Made by a program: the position numbers and the translations under genes
Part shown: positions 16,012-24,963 of the stretch, one piece after another
How the letters are laid out: every line of letters starts with the position of its first letter
How positions within the stretch are numbered: the stretch's first letter is position 1
Notes under the pieces: model-generated
The model's database searches: none
What the model was told of the DNA's origin: nothing
Seen by the model: the letters and a program-made list of their open reading frames with translations, nothing else
Origin: JACNLN01 sp964626495
GTDB taxonomy: Bacteria > Fidelibacterota > Marinisomatia > Marinisomatales > CAZVFT01
Direction: 5' to 3'
Length of the DNA: 52,361 bases
Assembly (NCBI GenBank): GCA_964626495.1
Contig: CAZVFT010000004.1
Coordinates: forward strand, 1 to 52,361

Positions 16012-18846
16012 ATGATTAAAAAGATTACAATTATTCTCTTTCTACCTTTGTTGCTTATTGCTCAAGATCGTGGAATTATTGAGGGTACTGTTACAAATTC
16101 GGAAACAAACGAGCCTCTCCCGGGAGCAAACGTTATCATAAAAGGAACTTATTACGGAGCTGCAACAGATTTAGAAGGTCACTTCCTCATCAGTGGTGTT
16201 TCCCCGGGTAATTATGACATTGAAGCTTCAATGATGGGCTATAAGGTTATGCTCCAGACAGGTATTCAGGTAAAACCTAACACGACTGTAAAAATTCAAT
16301 TTCTCATGGAGCAGACAGTTCTTACTTTTGGAGAAGAAGTTGTAGTTATCGGGAAAAAACCACTTTTTGATGTGGATGAAACCGCTTCCATCAGTCGAGT
16401 TTCCAAAGACGATATTCAACAAAAAATCGTGTCCAGCATTGAAGATATTCTGTCTGAACAGATTGGTGTAACCAAAGTGGATAACGAAATCCATATCCGG
16501 GGAGGACGAATTGATGAGACTCTCTACATCATCGATGGGCTTTCCATTAAAGATCCTCTCTCAGGATATTCAGGTAATCTTTTTATCAACCCTGATGCGA
16601 TCGAAGACCTTGAAATTATCACTGGTGGGTATAATGCAGAACATGGTCAGTCAATGTCCGGAGTGTTAAATGTCAAGCTCAAAGAAGGAAGGGACAAATT
16701 TGAGGGAAGTCTAAAGCTTACCAGCGATAACTGGGGAATGTCAAATGATAATTTCTCCCATTTTTCTACAGACCGGATTGAATATAACTTTGGAGGTCCC
16801 TCTCTCATGCTGGAATTGTTTCCCAAAATTTTGAGGATTAACTTGCCCGGGAAATTCTCCTTTTTCAGTAACGGGTATGGAAAAATCAGCAATACTCAAC
16901 TTCCCACTGCCTCGAAACTGTACCCCCACAGGAACTGGTCTCCACCTTTTGGAATGTCTGAAGACGTTGCCAACGAAATCATGGAAAAACTTTCTCCCAG
17001 AGAAGAAAATAACTGGCATCTGCTTCATAAACTTACCTGGGAAATCACTTCTCAGAAAAAACTGTCTGCTTCTTATGATATATCACTAAACATTTCTCAG
17101 GGATACTTTTTACCCCGGGCATTTTCATATACCTATTTCCCTTACCGATATATCAATATTCTCGATTACTACAACACAATCACCCGTGAGTCGCGACTTC
17201 TCAAATTCAACTGGACCCACACCCTGAATCCTAAAACGTTTTATGAAGCAACTCTGGGTCATTTCATAACCCTCGAACACAGCGCCGCTCAGGATCTTCA
17301 CTGGACTGAGTATAAGGAGCACCTTGATATTGATCCAATTAATTACACCATTGATGATAGGGATGGTAACATAGGTATTACTTATGGGGACGAATTCTAT
17401 GATACGGGATTTACATCTGAATGGTATGATATCTCAAGCGACAACTATCGTTTTGACCTAGATTGGACATACCAGACATTGAAACGTCATAAGACAAAAG
17501 CTGGCATAGAGGGAACGTTTACAGAAATCCAGGTTGTAGACATTGATGAACCCTGGACTGGTACAACTGGATTAGGAAAAAATTACGACATTTATCGAGC
17601 AAAAACTGCTTTTGGAGCCTTTTACATACAAGATCGAATCATATTTGAGGGAATGACCGCTAACATAGGGATAAGGTATGATTTTTGGTTTCCTGGAACG
17701 TACTATGATGCAGATACTACATTTACAACCTCTAGTGACACAATTCTACCATCGTGGTTAACAATTGAGGAGGCTCTGGAAAGATCTATTATTTATGGCC
17801 AAGATGCTCTTGAGAAATTCAGAGATGAGACCTTTCAACTCTTTGATCATAGAGTAAAAGGACGTCTAAGTCCCCGGGTAGGGATCTCTCATCCAGTTAC
17901 GGACAATGATGTTCTCTATTTCTACTATGGTCATTTTTCTCAACTTCCAACATTTCAATACGTCTATGCTAAGCTTCAATCAGTGTCCCAGTCCACATAT
18001 CAGCTCTTTGGCAATCCAAACTTGAATCCCAAGACGACTGTTCAATATGAACTGGGGATTAAACACAGGTTCAGTGAAGATCAAGTCATGGAAATTAAAG
18101 CATACTGGAAAGATATGTTTGACTACGAGACATCTCAAACTATTACACTCCCCCCACCATATTCAAACTTACATTTTAATATGTATTTTAACGCTGACTA
18201 TGCTCGTGCCAGGGGAATTGAGATTATCTTGAAGAGCCGCTTCTGGCAACATTGGTATGCTGATGTGAACTTCAATTATTCGATCATCACAGGTAAGAGC
18301 TCCGACCCCAATGACAATCTTCTCGTTCAGGCAGGTGAGCTTAGAGAAAAACCGCTCGGAGAAGTATTTATGCGGTGGGATAAACCTGTTCAGTTCTTTG
18401 CGAACCTTTCCTACAATCATCCCTCGGGTTTGACTGTTTCCTCCCGTTTTGAATATGAAACAGGACGACGCTATACTCGAGGCATTCCTGATACAGAAGA
18501 ATATCCTCCTGACGGGATCCGGGAAGTAAGCGGTATCAGATATTATGACGGCACCATAGAGGACGATAAACCTTACTATTACATCAGTGAACAACCGGTA
18601 ACCAACAGTGATCTTAAGATCTCAAAAATGTTCAAAATTGGAAAACTAAAATATCGAATTTTCTTAGAAGTTGAAAATGTCTTCGACGAGCGAATTCCGA
18701 GACGTATTAATCCTTTCACGGGACGTGGATACGATCCGGGAGAAATCATTCCATACAGCATGATCAACAGTCCAAACCCGAATTATAATCCAAACCGTGT
18801 TCGTAGACCCAGAACAACTGAACTTGGAATACAGATTATTTTCTGA
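16012..18846 (+). CDS. TonB-dependent outer-membrane receptor with CarboxypepD-regulatory-like domain
   Basis: 944 residues. Signal peptide to about residue 18. Residues 20-110 are a carboxypeptidase-regulatory-like beta-sandwich (IEGTVTNSETNEPLPGANVI, TDLEGHFLISGVSPGNYDIE). Residues about 120-235 are the plug (IEDILSEQIGVTKVDNEIHI, RGGRIDETLYIIDGLSI, GGYNAEHGQSMSGVLNVKLK). The rest is a 22-strand-type barrel with long Tyr/Asp-rich loops, ending in F. This is the SusC-like/FCB receptor architecture, which energises uptake or export of a large substrate. No SusD partner is adjacent; the next genes, with a 1-base overlap and a 2-base gap, encode a PorV-like barrel and an NHL lipoprotein. The substrate cannot be read from the sequence. 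The 168 bases upstream hold only a weak AACTC/GAGTT hairpin at 15881-15899. Confidence 0.93.
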   Translation: MIKKITIILFLPLLLIAQDRGIIEGTVTNSETNEPLPGANVIIKGTYYGAATDLEGHFLISGVSPGNYDIEASMMGYKVMLQTGIQVKPNTTVKIQFLMEQTVLTFGEEVVVIGKKPLFDVDETASISRVSKDDIQQKIVSSIEDILSEQIGVTKVDNEIHIRGGRIDETLYIIDGLSIKDPLSGYSGNLFINPDAIEDLEIITGGYNAEHGQSMSGVLNVKLKEGRDKFEGSLKLTSDNWGMSNDNFSHFSTDRIEYNFGGPSLMLELFPKILRINLPGKFSFFSNGYGKISNTQLPTASKLYPHRNWSPPFGMSEDVANEIMEKLSPREENNWHLLHKLTWEITSQKKLSASYDISLNISQGYFLPRAFSYTYFPYRYINILDYYNTITRESRLLKFNWTHTLNPKTFYEATLGHFITLEHSAAQDLHWTEYKEHLDIDPINYTIDDRDGNIGITYGDEFYDTGFTSEWYDISSDNYRFDLDWTYQTLKRHKTKAGIEGTFTEIQVVDIDEPWTGTTGLGKNYDIYRAKTAFGAFYIQDRIIFEGMTANIGIRYDFWFPGTYYDADTTFTTSSDTILPSWLTIEEALERSIIYGQDALEKFRDETFQLFDHRVKGRLSPRVGISHPVTDNDVLYFYYGHFSQLPTFQYVYAKLQSVSQSTYQLFGNPNLNPKTTVQYELGIKHRFSEDQVMEIKAYWKDMFDYETSQTITLPPPYSNLHFNMYFNADYARARGIEIILKSRFWQHWYADVNFNYSIITGKSSDPNDNLLVQAGELREKPLGEVFMRWDKPVQFFANLSYNHPSGLTVSSRFEYETGRRYTRGIPDTEEYPPDGIREVSGIRYYDGTIEDDKPYYYISEQPVTNSDLKISKMFKIGKLKYRIFLEVENVFDERIPRRINPFTGRGYDPGEIIPYSMINSPNPNYNPNRVRRPRTTELGIQIIF

Positions 18847-19859
18847 TGAGAACGTATCGTTACACCACCACCTTTATATTGTTTCTAGTCCTTTCTGTTG
18901 GAAGAAGTCAACAGAATCTTTTTCCAATCCTCGGTGGACAGAGGGTTGGTACATCCATTTTCACATTTCTTAAAATTGGTGTAGGAGCCAGACCTGCAGG
19001 TATGGCTGAAGCTGTCGTAGCAACAAATCAGGACGCTTCCGCTCTCTACTACAATCCAGCAATCATCGCCCAGCTGAAAAACACCCAATTCACGGCTACC
19101 CGGATAGAATGGCCAGCAGATATTCACTACGACTTCTTCGGGATCTCGAGACACATCAGTGGCAGTCACTATCTCGGAATCAGTGCTGGAATTCTTCATA
19201 TGACACCTATGGAAGAAACCACAGAATACATGCCCCATGGAACTGGCAATTATTTTATCTTTCAGGACCAATTTATGGGAATTACCTATAGTGCCCGATT
19301 ATCTGATAGATTCAGTTTCGGAATCACAGCTAAATACGTAAATGAAAATCTGGCTGGAAACAAAATGGACACCTGGCTTATAGATATGGGCACTTTCTAC
19401 TGGACGGGATTCAGGTCCCTCCGATTCTCCGCCTCCCTGTCTCACTTCGGTCCTCAGTGTAAACCTGATGGAACGTATGAACGATTCGTACTTGATAGAG
19501 ATACAGGTGAGGAAGTCATCATCGATTCTGAATATAAACTTTTCTCGCCCCCTACGGTCTTCCGGGTAGGAACAGCAATGGAAATCTTTTCGTCTCATTA
19601 TCAAACAATGACTATCGCCATTCAGCTAAATCATCCTGTGGATGATGCGGAAAATATTGTTGCTGGTGTTGAATACCTCTTTATGAAATCCTTTGCTGTG
19701 AGAGGTGGATATAAACTAAACAAAGAAGGTGAAGATTTCTCACTGGGTGTTGGTTTATACCTACCATTGGGACCGGTAAAAGTATCGGTGGATTATGCCT
19801 ATACCAATTTTTCCTATCTCTCCGACCCTACGCGACTTAGTATTGGTATGGAGTTTTAA
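18846..19859 (+). CDS. PorV/PorQ-like outer-membrane protein
   Basis: 337 residues with a signal peptide (to about residue 22) and a barrel of the PorV/PorQ (UPF0164, FadL-like) group. The marker motif is FLKIGVGARPAGMAEAVVAT followed by DASALYYNPA near residue 60. The protein ends LSIGMEF with a terminal aromatic. In type IX secretion PorV receives substrates at the translocon and carries them to the sortase; other family members are CTD-independent. The ATG overlaps the last base of the receptor stop (TGATG) and the NHL gene follows after 2 bases, so the three are surely one transcript. Whether this copy serves the CTD proteins of the island is inferred from proximity. Confidence 0.85.
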   Translation: MRTYRYTTTFILFLVLSVGRSQQNLFPILGGQRVGTSIFTFLKIGVGARPAGMAEAVVATNQDASALYYNPAIIAQLKNTQFTATRIEWPADIHYDFFGISRHISGSHYLGISAGILHMTPMEETTEYMPHGTGNYFIFQDQFMGITYSARLSDRFSFGITAKYVNENLAGNKMDTWLIDMGTFYWTGFRSLRFSASLSHFGPQCKPDGTYERFVLDRDTGEEVIIDSEYKLFSPPTVFRVGTAMEIFSSHYQTMTIAIQLNHPVDDAENIVAGVEYLFMKSFAVRGGYKLNKEGEDFSLGVGLYLPLGPVKVSVDYAYTNFSYLSDPTRLSIGMEF

Positions 19860-19861
19860 TT

Positions 19862-21337
19862 ATGTCAAAAAAACATCTCCATCACTTTCACCTTCGCCTT
19901 TGCCGCTACCTCACTCTCACTGGATTGATATGGTTGTTTAGTTCCTGTGTTGATAAAATGTCTCTTCCTACAGATATTAGTATGCAGGGAGGGAGTTTTA
20001 CCGGAGATACCACTTACCTGCGTCTTAATCCCATCTGGGATGAGGACAATGGGTATCAATTTCTAACCCCCATTGAAATTTCCATTGCACAGGATGGTCA
20101 TATCTTCATAGCAGATTCATCAAGTCAACGAATTTTTGTTATTGATCAGGGTGGAAAGGTGCTGGAAGAGTTTGAGCCCCTGACAAACTTAATAGATGAA
20201 GAAGGAAACAGCCTTTCTCCCATTGATGTGGATGTTGACCAAAAAATGAATGTCTTTTTTATTGATGGGTCCCGACGTGTTTATCGATGGAACCAGATCT
20301 GGAATGATCTTGGAATTGATTCAATTGCTATTTCTGCAACATTCATCAAAAATACTACGGATAGCACCGTTTCTCCAGGATCTGAGGAATGGCTAAAGCT
20401 AGCGAACAGTGAAGAGTGGGAACTTTATGAAGTTGAATGGTCCACTGATGATGAAAACATTGATTCCCTACTTAATCCTCATCTCTTCTTTGACGCAGGT
20501 ACTCCGGGAAACGAAGCAGCTGATACTTATTTCAATAGCTCTCTTTCACTCTTTTCCGGCATCTCTACATCTGGAAATAATGATTTTTTCTACGTAACGG
20601 ATGAATATTTTGAGCGTATTGTTCGAATAGATTTTGAGCGGTCACACTTCATTAAATTAGGAAGTGGTAACGAAGTTTGGGTTCATAAAGGTGTTTTTAA
20701 AGGATCGAAACTCAAAGTTGCTAACTGGGGAACTGGTGCTGGGACTGTTAACGATCCTGTTGCTATTGATGTTGATTATGACGGCAATATTTACTACGCA
20801 CAATTGGGAAATTACTTTTCCATCCATAAAATTCATGAAGTCACGGGAGACTATACAACCTACCCCTCGGTTTTTCAACCAGGACAGAATGAAATTATGG
20901 AACTGTTCCGATTTGCAGATCCTATGGATGTCGCTGTAGATAAAAGCCAATTCATTTATGTAGCTAATACAGGAGAGCAGGAGATTCAGGTCTTCAATTC
21001 TTATGGTAACTTTTTTAAAAAAGCTGGGATTCAAAAGGTTATAGTTGACACTACAATTTGGGAAATCAATGTAATTGATACGACTGAATTAGATACCTCG
21101 ATATGGATTTATGATCCTGACACAGTCTTGGTTGATACAACCCTTTATATATTTACTTATGACAGTACAGCAATAGATACTTTTTATACTTCTGAAGAGA
21201 AAGGAATCCTCCAGTCACCAAGGGCTGTTGCAGTAGATGATCGCGGAGTTATTTATGTCTGCGATACACCCAATTCGAGGATTGTCCGATATCGCCTTTC
21301 TAATATTTTAGAGGAAGATATTATACCAGAAAATTAG
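19862..21337 (+). CDS. NHL-repeat lipoprotein
   Basis: 491 residues. A long N-region and GLIWLFSSC place the lipidated cysteine at residue 29. NHL-type propeller repeats follow: PIEISIAQDGHIFIADSSSQ and RIFVIDQGGK, VDVDQKMNVFFIDGSRRVYR, AIDVDYDGNIYYAQLGNYFS, DVAVDKSQFIYVANTGEQEI, AVAVDDRGVIYVCDTPNSRI. This fits a six-bladed propeller with an insertion of about 60 residues rich in DTT (IVDTTIWEINVIDTTELDTS). NHL propellers bind proteins, sugars or RNA, and this one has no visible catalytic site. It is cotranscribed with the receptor and the PorV-like protein, so it may be a periplasmic or surface accessory of that complex. Confidence 0.85.
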   Translation: MSKKHLHHFHLRLCRYLTLTGLIWLFSSCVDKMSLPTDISMQGGSFTGDTTYLRLNPIWDEDNGYQFLTPIEISIAQDGHIFIADSSSQRIFVIDQGGKVLEEFEPLTNLIDEEGNSLSPIDVDVDQKMNVFFIDGSRRVYRWNQIWNDLGIDSIAISATFIKNTTDSTVSPGSEEWLKLANSEEWELYEVEWSTDDENIDSLLNPHLFFDAGTPGNEAADTYFNSSLSLFSGISTSGNNDFFYVTDEYFERIVRIDFERSHFIKLGSGNEVWVHKGVFKGSKLKVANWGTGAGTVNDPVAIDVDYDGNIYYAQLGNYFSIHKIHEVTGDYTTYPSVFQPGQNEIMELFRFADPMDVAVDKSQFIYVANTGEQEIQVFNSYGNFFKKAGIQKVIVDTTIWEINVIDTTELDTSIWIYDPDTVLVDTTLYIFTYDSTAIDTFYTSEEKGILQSPRAVAVDDRGVIYVCDTPNSRIVRYRLSNILEEDIIPEN

Positions 21338-21428
21338 TCGACGTATAAACTACTTAAGGATTATTGGTTACTTCAACAACACCATCCATTTACTCCCTAT
21401 AAATGGGGATACGATGGACAAGCCTTCC

Positions 21429-23234
21429 TTACTTCAACAGCAGCATCTTACGGGTTTGTGTGAAACCTTCTGCACGTATCTGATACAGGTAAACACCAGC
21501 ACCCACAGACTTACCGAAACTGTCCATACCATCCCAAACTGCCTTATGATAACCACTCACCACTCTACCCCTAACCAGTTCTTTTACCACTCTTCCCATC
21601 AAATCATAAATCACAATGGTTACATAAGATTGTTCAGGCAGCTCGTAGCGGATTGTTGTAACAGGATTGAAGGGATTAGGGTAATTCTGAAATATCAAAA
21701 TGCGTTGCGGTGTTGAAGGCTCCTCATTGATAGTTATTCCAAAATTTTGTGCTCCTGGTGTTCCCAAATCGCCATTGCCATAAGGCTCGGTGGAAGTACT
21801 CCAGTTGCTACCCACACTGTTATCCATTGCCGGGTCAAGAAGCGCCATAGAAGCACCATTGGGATCAGGAAAATTGGGACCGCCATCATATTCCACCCTA
21901 TCAACCTCGATGCTATTTTCATTCAGAAGAATAATTTCATCACCCGAATTGCCAAGCGTAATAGATGAATAATCGTAGTCTAACTCAACTCCCCCATTCA
22001 GCGTTGTGTCGCCATTTTGCCCAAGTACAAAATAATCCCCAGGATGGACATAAAGCGATTCCGAATCACACTGTATCACATGATTGTCTGTCCCCAGATC
22101 CCGGATTGTCCAACCGCATAGATTTACTACGATAGAATCCGCATTGAAAATTTCAAACCACTCACCATAAGAATCACTCACAGCTGCAGGATTTTGCATA
22201 ATCTCATTGATAACTATATTCGGAGTGGCAATATCGGTAATGAAAGAGAGTTCCAAGTACACCGGAATGTGATCAGATGATACCACCAATGCATCGGCAA
22301 TTGTATCAGGAACCGCAGAGTTAATCCCGTAGTTGATCGCTTGATTGAAATGCTGACCGTCATTTCCAAAAGGAGTATAGGAATCTCCAACATAATTTAG
22401 ATTGTTTGTATTGGTGATCTGCGAGGAAGCTAAGATGAAATCAAAACGGTCATCCATTCCACCCCCTGCTCCACCATTTCCATAATACCTTGGAGATTGA
22501 GTGTGAACATCCCGAAAGGAATAATTGATATGCCAGTAGCCAATCCGATTAATGGGATCGAAAACCCGTCCGTCATTATCAACTTGAGATTCTGTTAATC
22601 TCTGGAATCCTCCTTCCCCGGAATGGTAAAAATTAAAATCTCCCAACACTAAAAACGGAATAGATGGATCCAGCTCATTAAGGTAATTTCGTAAATTATT
22701 TGCCTCTGATTCCCTATCGTCTATATCTGCGGGATCATCTCCTGCCTTCAAATGAACACCATACAACCTGAATTCCATATTAGTAGCCATGTGTTTCATT
22801 ACAAATTCGATTACGTCCCGATGACCCCACTGATTGGTCACATCCACCGTACTGGTGCTGATAAACTCAAAGTATGCAGGTTTAAAAAACAGTGCGATGT
22901 CTATATCGGTAGAATATTGATCGGTAAAATCCGCCCCTGCATAGAGACTGGGTGTGTCATAATTCAACACATCTGTTAAAAAATGAGTGTATCCTGTTGA
23001 ATTATGAACCTCCTCAGCCATAATAATATCCGGACTGACATAATGAACAACATCTCTCATATCGTCTTCACGATCATCATCACTACTGGTTCCTGAATAA
23101 TCAAGGAGATTGTAGGTCATAATCTTCTGAGTATAAAAAGATTGTGCCTGAATAGATGGGCTCACAAATAAACCCAGAATTGAAATAAAAAAAATAGACC
23201 GAACGATATAAAAAGAACTCACGACTTTAATCAT
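21429..23234 (-). CDS. Secreted endonuclease/exonuclease/phosphatase with lamin-tail and sorting domains
   Basis: 601 residues in three parts after a signal peptide ending IQAQ. EEP domain, residues about 36-335: N42 (MTYNLLDYSG), E75 (DIIMAEEVH), the YGVHLKAG histidine, LGDFNFY and SSDHIPVY give a complete active-site set for a metal-dependent nuclease or phosphodiesterase. Lamin-tail domain, about 338-470: IVINEIMQNPAAVSDSYGEW and FEIFN. Sorting domain, about 518-601: NYPNPFNPVTTIRYELPEQS, YDLMGRVVKEL, GVYLYQIRAEGFTQTRKMLL. This is the composition of secreted DNases such as ExeM, except that the OB-fold domain is missing; OB folds occur in the gene at 9781. A GGAGAAAGGAT Shine-Dalgarno precedes the ATG. 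It converges on the plus-strand island. The substrate is most likely extracellular nucleic acid; a phospholipid is possible. Confidence 0.9.
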   Translation of the reverse strand: MIKVVSSFYIVRSIFFISILGLFVSPSIQAQSFYTQKIMTYNLLDYSGTSSDDDREDDMRDVVHYVSPDIIMAEEVHNSTGYTHFLTDVLNYDTPSLYAGADFTDQYSTDIDIALFFKPAYFEFISTSTVDVTNQWGHRDVIEFVMKHMATNMEFRLYGVHLKAGDDPADIDDRESEANNLRNYLNELDPSIPFLVLGDFNFYHSGEGGFQRLTESQVDNDGRVFDPINRIGYWHINYSFRDVHTQSPRYYGNGGAGGGMDDRFDFILASSQITNTNNLNYVGDSYTPFGNDGQHFNQAINYGINSAVPDTIADALVVSSDHIPVYLELSFITDIATPNIVINEIMQNPAAVSDSYGEWFEIFNADSIVVNLCGWTIRDLGTDNHVIQCDSESLYVHPGDYFVLGQNGDTTLNGGVELDYDYSSITLGNSGDEIILLNENSIEVDRVEYDGGPNFPDPNGASMALLDPAMDNSVGSNWSTSTEPYGNGDLGTPGAQNFGITINEEPSTPQRILIFQNYPNPFNPVTTIRYELPEQSYVTIVIYDLMGRVVKELVRGRVVSGYHKAVWDGMDSFGKSVGAGVYLYQIRAEGFTQTRKMLLLK

Positions 23235-23440
23235 TTATAATCCTTTCTCCATTAAATATTTACTTTATATCCGTTTAGAGATATTGGTTTTAAAAAAAAA
23301 GGTGATTCAACGTATGAGTTCACTCCGAAAAGGTGAAACCCAGTGAAATGAAAAAACAGTTTTCACGGTTCAAGTACGCCAGTTTTTCTATTAATTACAA
23401 AAACCATTAAAATGGTTATGTCTTCTTGTATATTGTTGAT

Positions 23441-23464
23441 AACCCACGACTTAAGTCGTGGGTT
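23441..23464. repeat. 24-bp perfect palindrome
   Basis: AACCCACGACTT followed directly by its reverse complement, with no spacer. Palindromes of this kind (core CCCACGACTTAAGTCGTGGG) are scattered in many FCB and planctomycete genomes as REP-like units. It could form a cruciform or act as a two-way transcription barrier, but no T-tract adjoins it. Confidence 0.6.
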
Positions 23465-23473
23465 GAACTTGAA

Positions 23474-23523
23474 TAAAAAAGATTATGAACCGTTTCACTT
23501 GTCCGGCTCTCGACGGAACGGTT
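23474..23523 (-). terminator. Candidate terminator of the ftsK-cysS operon
   Basis: On the minus strand an AACCGTT/AACGGTT stem (23517-23523 with 23488-23494) encloses about 22 bases. It is followed about 7 bases later by a run of six T (23475-23480 as AAAAAA on the plus strand). It lies 46 bases after the cysS stop and in the right direction. The loop is long and the T-run is displaced, so this is only moderately convincing. Confidence 0.4.
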
Positions 23524-23568
23524 TCTTTCATTTGAAAAATACCTTTCTGGATTGGCCTCACCGTATAA

Positions 23569-24963
23569 TTAAGTTTTTTTAACCACAGTACCAGCAGATG
23601 TATCCCCTAATTTTATGGATTTTTTTTGGAAATAATCTCTTATTTCATCTGCTCTCTTCCAATCCTTCTTTAATCTCGCCTCTTCCCTTTCTCTGATAAG
23701 TTGACGGTCATTATCACTCAATACAACCTCCCCTTTAAAAATAACTGCCAGAACTGTATCAAATCTTTTTAATAATGAAATAGCTTCAGCTGCCTTTTGC
23801 TGATCAATATTATCATTTTCAATCTGTCGGTTCAATTCCCTTATCCAGTCAAAAATAACAGCAAGACCTTCCGATATATTCAAATCCTTATTCAGGGCTT
23901 TTATAAATTGATTTTCCACTTCCTTATATGTTTTCGTATTTTTTTCAACTAAATCTCCAGCAAGTGACTCCAATCGAATCCGAATATCCTGCAATCGTTC
24001 AACAGCTCCCGCAGATGCTCTCAATCCCTCTTCAGTCAAATTTAATTTCTGTCTATAGTGCGTTGTTAGAAGCAAATATCTAATCGCTGTAGGATCATAC
24101 CCTTTTTCTAATAGATCTTGAAGGATGTAATAGTTTCCCAATGATTTACTCATCTTTGTATCATCCACCAGAAGATGTTCACAGTGCACCCACATATTGA
24201 CAAACGGTTTTCCAGTGGCACAAACACTCTGTGCAATCTCATTTTCATGATGAGGAAATATCAAATCCACACCACCACAGTGAATATCAAAATGTTCACC
24301 AAGATATTTCATCGACATGGTAGAACATTCAATATGCCACCCAGGCCTTCCCTTTCCCCAGAGTGAGTCCCACCCGATATCACCATCTTCCTCTTTCCAC
24401 CCCTTCCATAAAGCAAAATCATAGACATTCTCTTTATCATACTCATCGCTCAATACTCTTTCCGTCTTGACACTTCCCGTTAAATCTACTTTCGATAATA
24501 TTCCATAATCCTTGAACGATGAGATATCAAAAAATACACTTCCATTTGATGTCACATAAGCGTGTCCCTTTTCGATCAAAATCTTCACCAATTCCTGCAT
24601 ATCTGAAATATGGTCTGTAGCCGCCGGATAAACATCGGCTGGAATAATACTCAAAATTTCCATATCCTTAAAGAATGCAGATTTATAAATGTCTGTCAGC
24701 TTTTTTAGACTGACTTTCTCAGTATTACACCGCGCAATTATTTTATCATCAACATCAGTAAGATTTGTAACATGTTGTACATCAAACCCCAAAAATAACA
24801 AATACCGTTTAAGCAAATCGATGAAAACAAATGAGCGAAAATTCCCGATGTGAGGATATTCATAGACAGTCGGTCCGCAAGAGTACAGTTTTACCCTCCC
24901 TTTTTCGATGGGTTTGAACTCCTCTATTTTTCGGGTTAATGTATTGTAAAGTGTAAGACCCAT
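23569..24963 (-). CDS. cysS: Cysteinyl-tRNA synthetase
   Basis: A class Ia aminoacyl-tRNA synthetase charging tRNA-Cys; 464 residues, normal for bacteria. The signature is at residues 38-41 (HIGN in YEYPHIGNFRSF) and KMSKS at 270-274. Zinc ligands C29, C213, H238 and E242 are in their usual places (SCGPTVY, WHIECS, FPHHENEIAQ). It ends with the anticodon-binding helical domain (REREEARLKKDWKRADEIRD). It is the last gene of the eight-gene run; its ATG overlaps the stop of the NusG-like gene (TAATG). Confidence 0.97.
   Translation of the reverse strand: MGLTLYNTLTRKIEEFKPIEKGRVKLYSCGPTVYEYPHIGNFRSFVFIDLLKRYLLFLGFDVQHVTNLTDVDDKIIARCNTEKVSLKKLTDIYKSAFFKDMEILSIIPADVYPAATDHISDMQELVKILIEKGHAYVTSNGSVFFDISSFKDYGILSKVDLTGSVKTERVLSDEYDKENVYDFALWKGWKEEDGDIGWDSLWGKGRPGWHIECSTMSMKYLGEHFDIHCGGVDLIFPHHENEIAQSVCATGKPFVNMWVHCEHLLVDDTKMSKSLGNYYILQDLLEKGYDPTAIRYLLLTTHYRQKLNLTEEGLRASAGAVERLQDIRIRLESLAGDLVEKNTKTYKEVENQFIKALNKDLNISEGLAVIFDWIRELNRQIENDNIDQQKAAEAISLLKRFDTVLAVIFKGEVVLSDNDRQLIREREEARLKKDWKRADEIRDYFQKKSIKLGDTSAGTVVKKT

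Larger units (their letters stand above)
23316..23559. repeat. Small repeat with imperfect inverted ends
   Basis: The 334 bases between the secreted nuclease and cysS hold no gene. The left end GAGTTCACTCCGAAAAGGTG (23316-23335) is inversely related to the right end ACCTTTCTGGATTGGCCTC (23541-23559), agreeing at about 12 of 18 places. CACTCCGAAAAGGTG (23321-23335) recurs exactly at 39245-39259. TATATTGTTGA-like text follows in both copies (near 23430 and 39290). The interior includes a 24-base perfect palindrome (23441-23464) and a hairpin (23488-23523). It looks like a short non-coding mobile repeat. Confidence 0.4.

Noticed and set aside
18169..18594. 141-codon minus-strand frame within the TonB receptor gene
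   Set aside because: It is antisense to the barrel region; the receptor is clearly the real gene.
23235..23568. tRNA or small RNA gene in the gap before cysS
   Set aside because: No cloverleaf or T-loop GTTCRA context could be found; the structure present is explained by palindromes and repeat ends.
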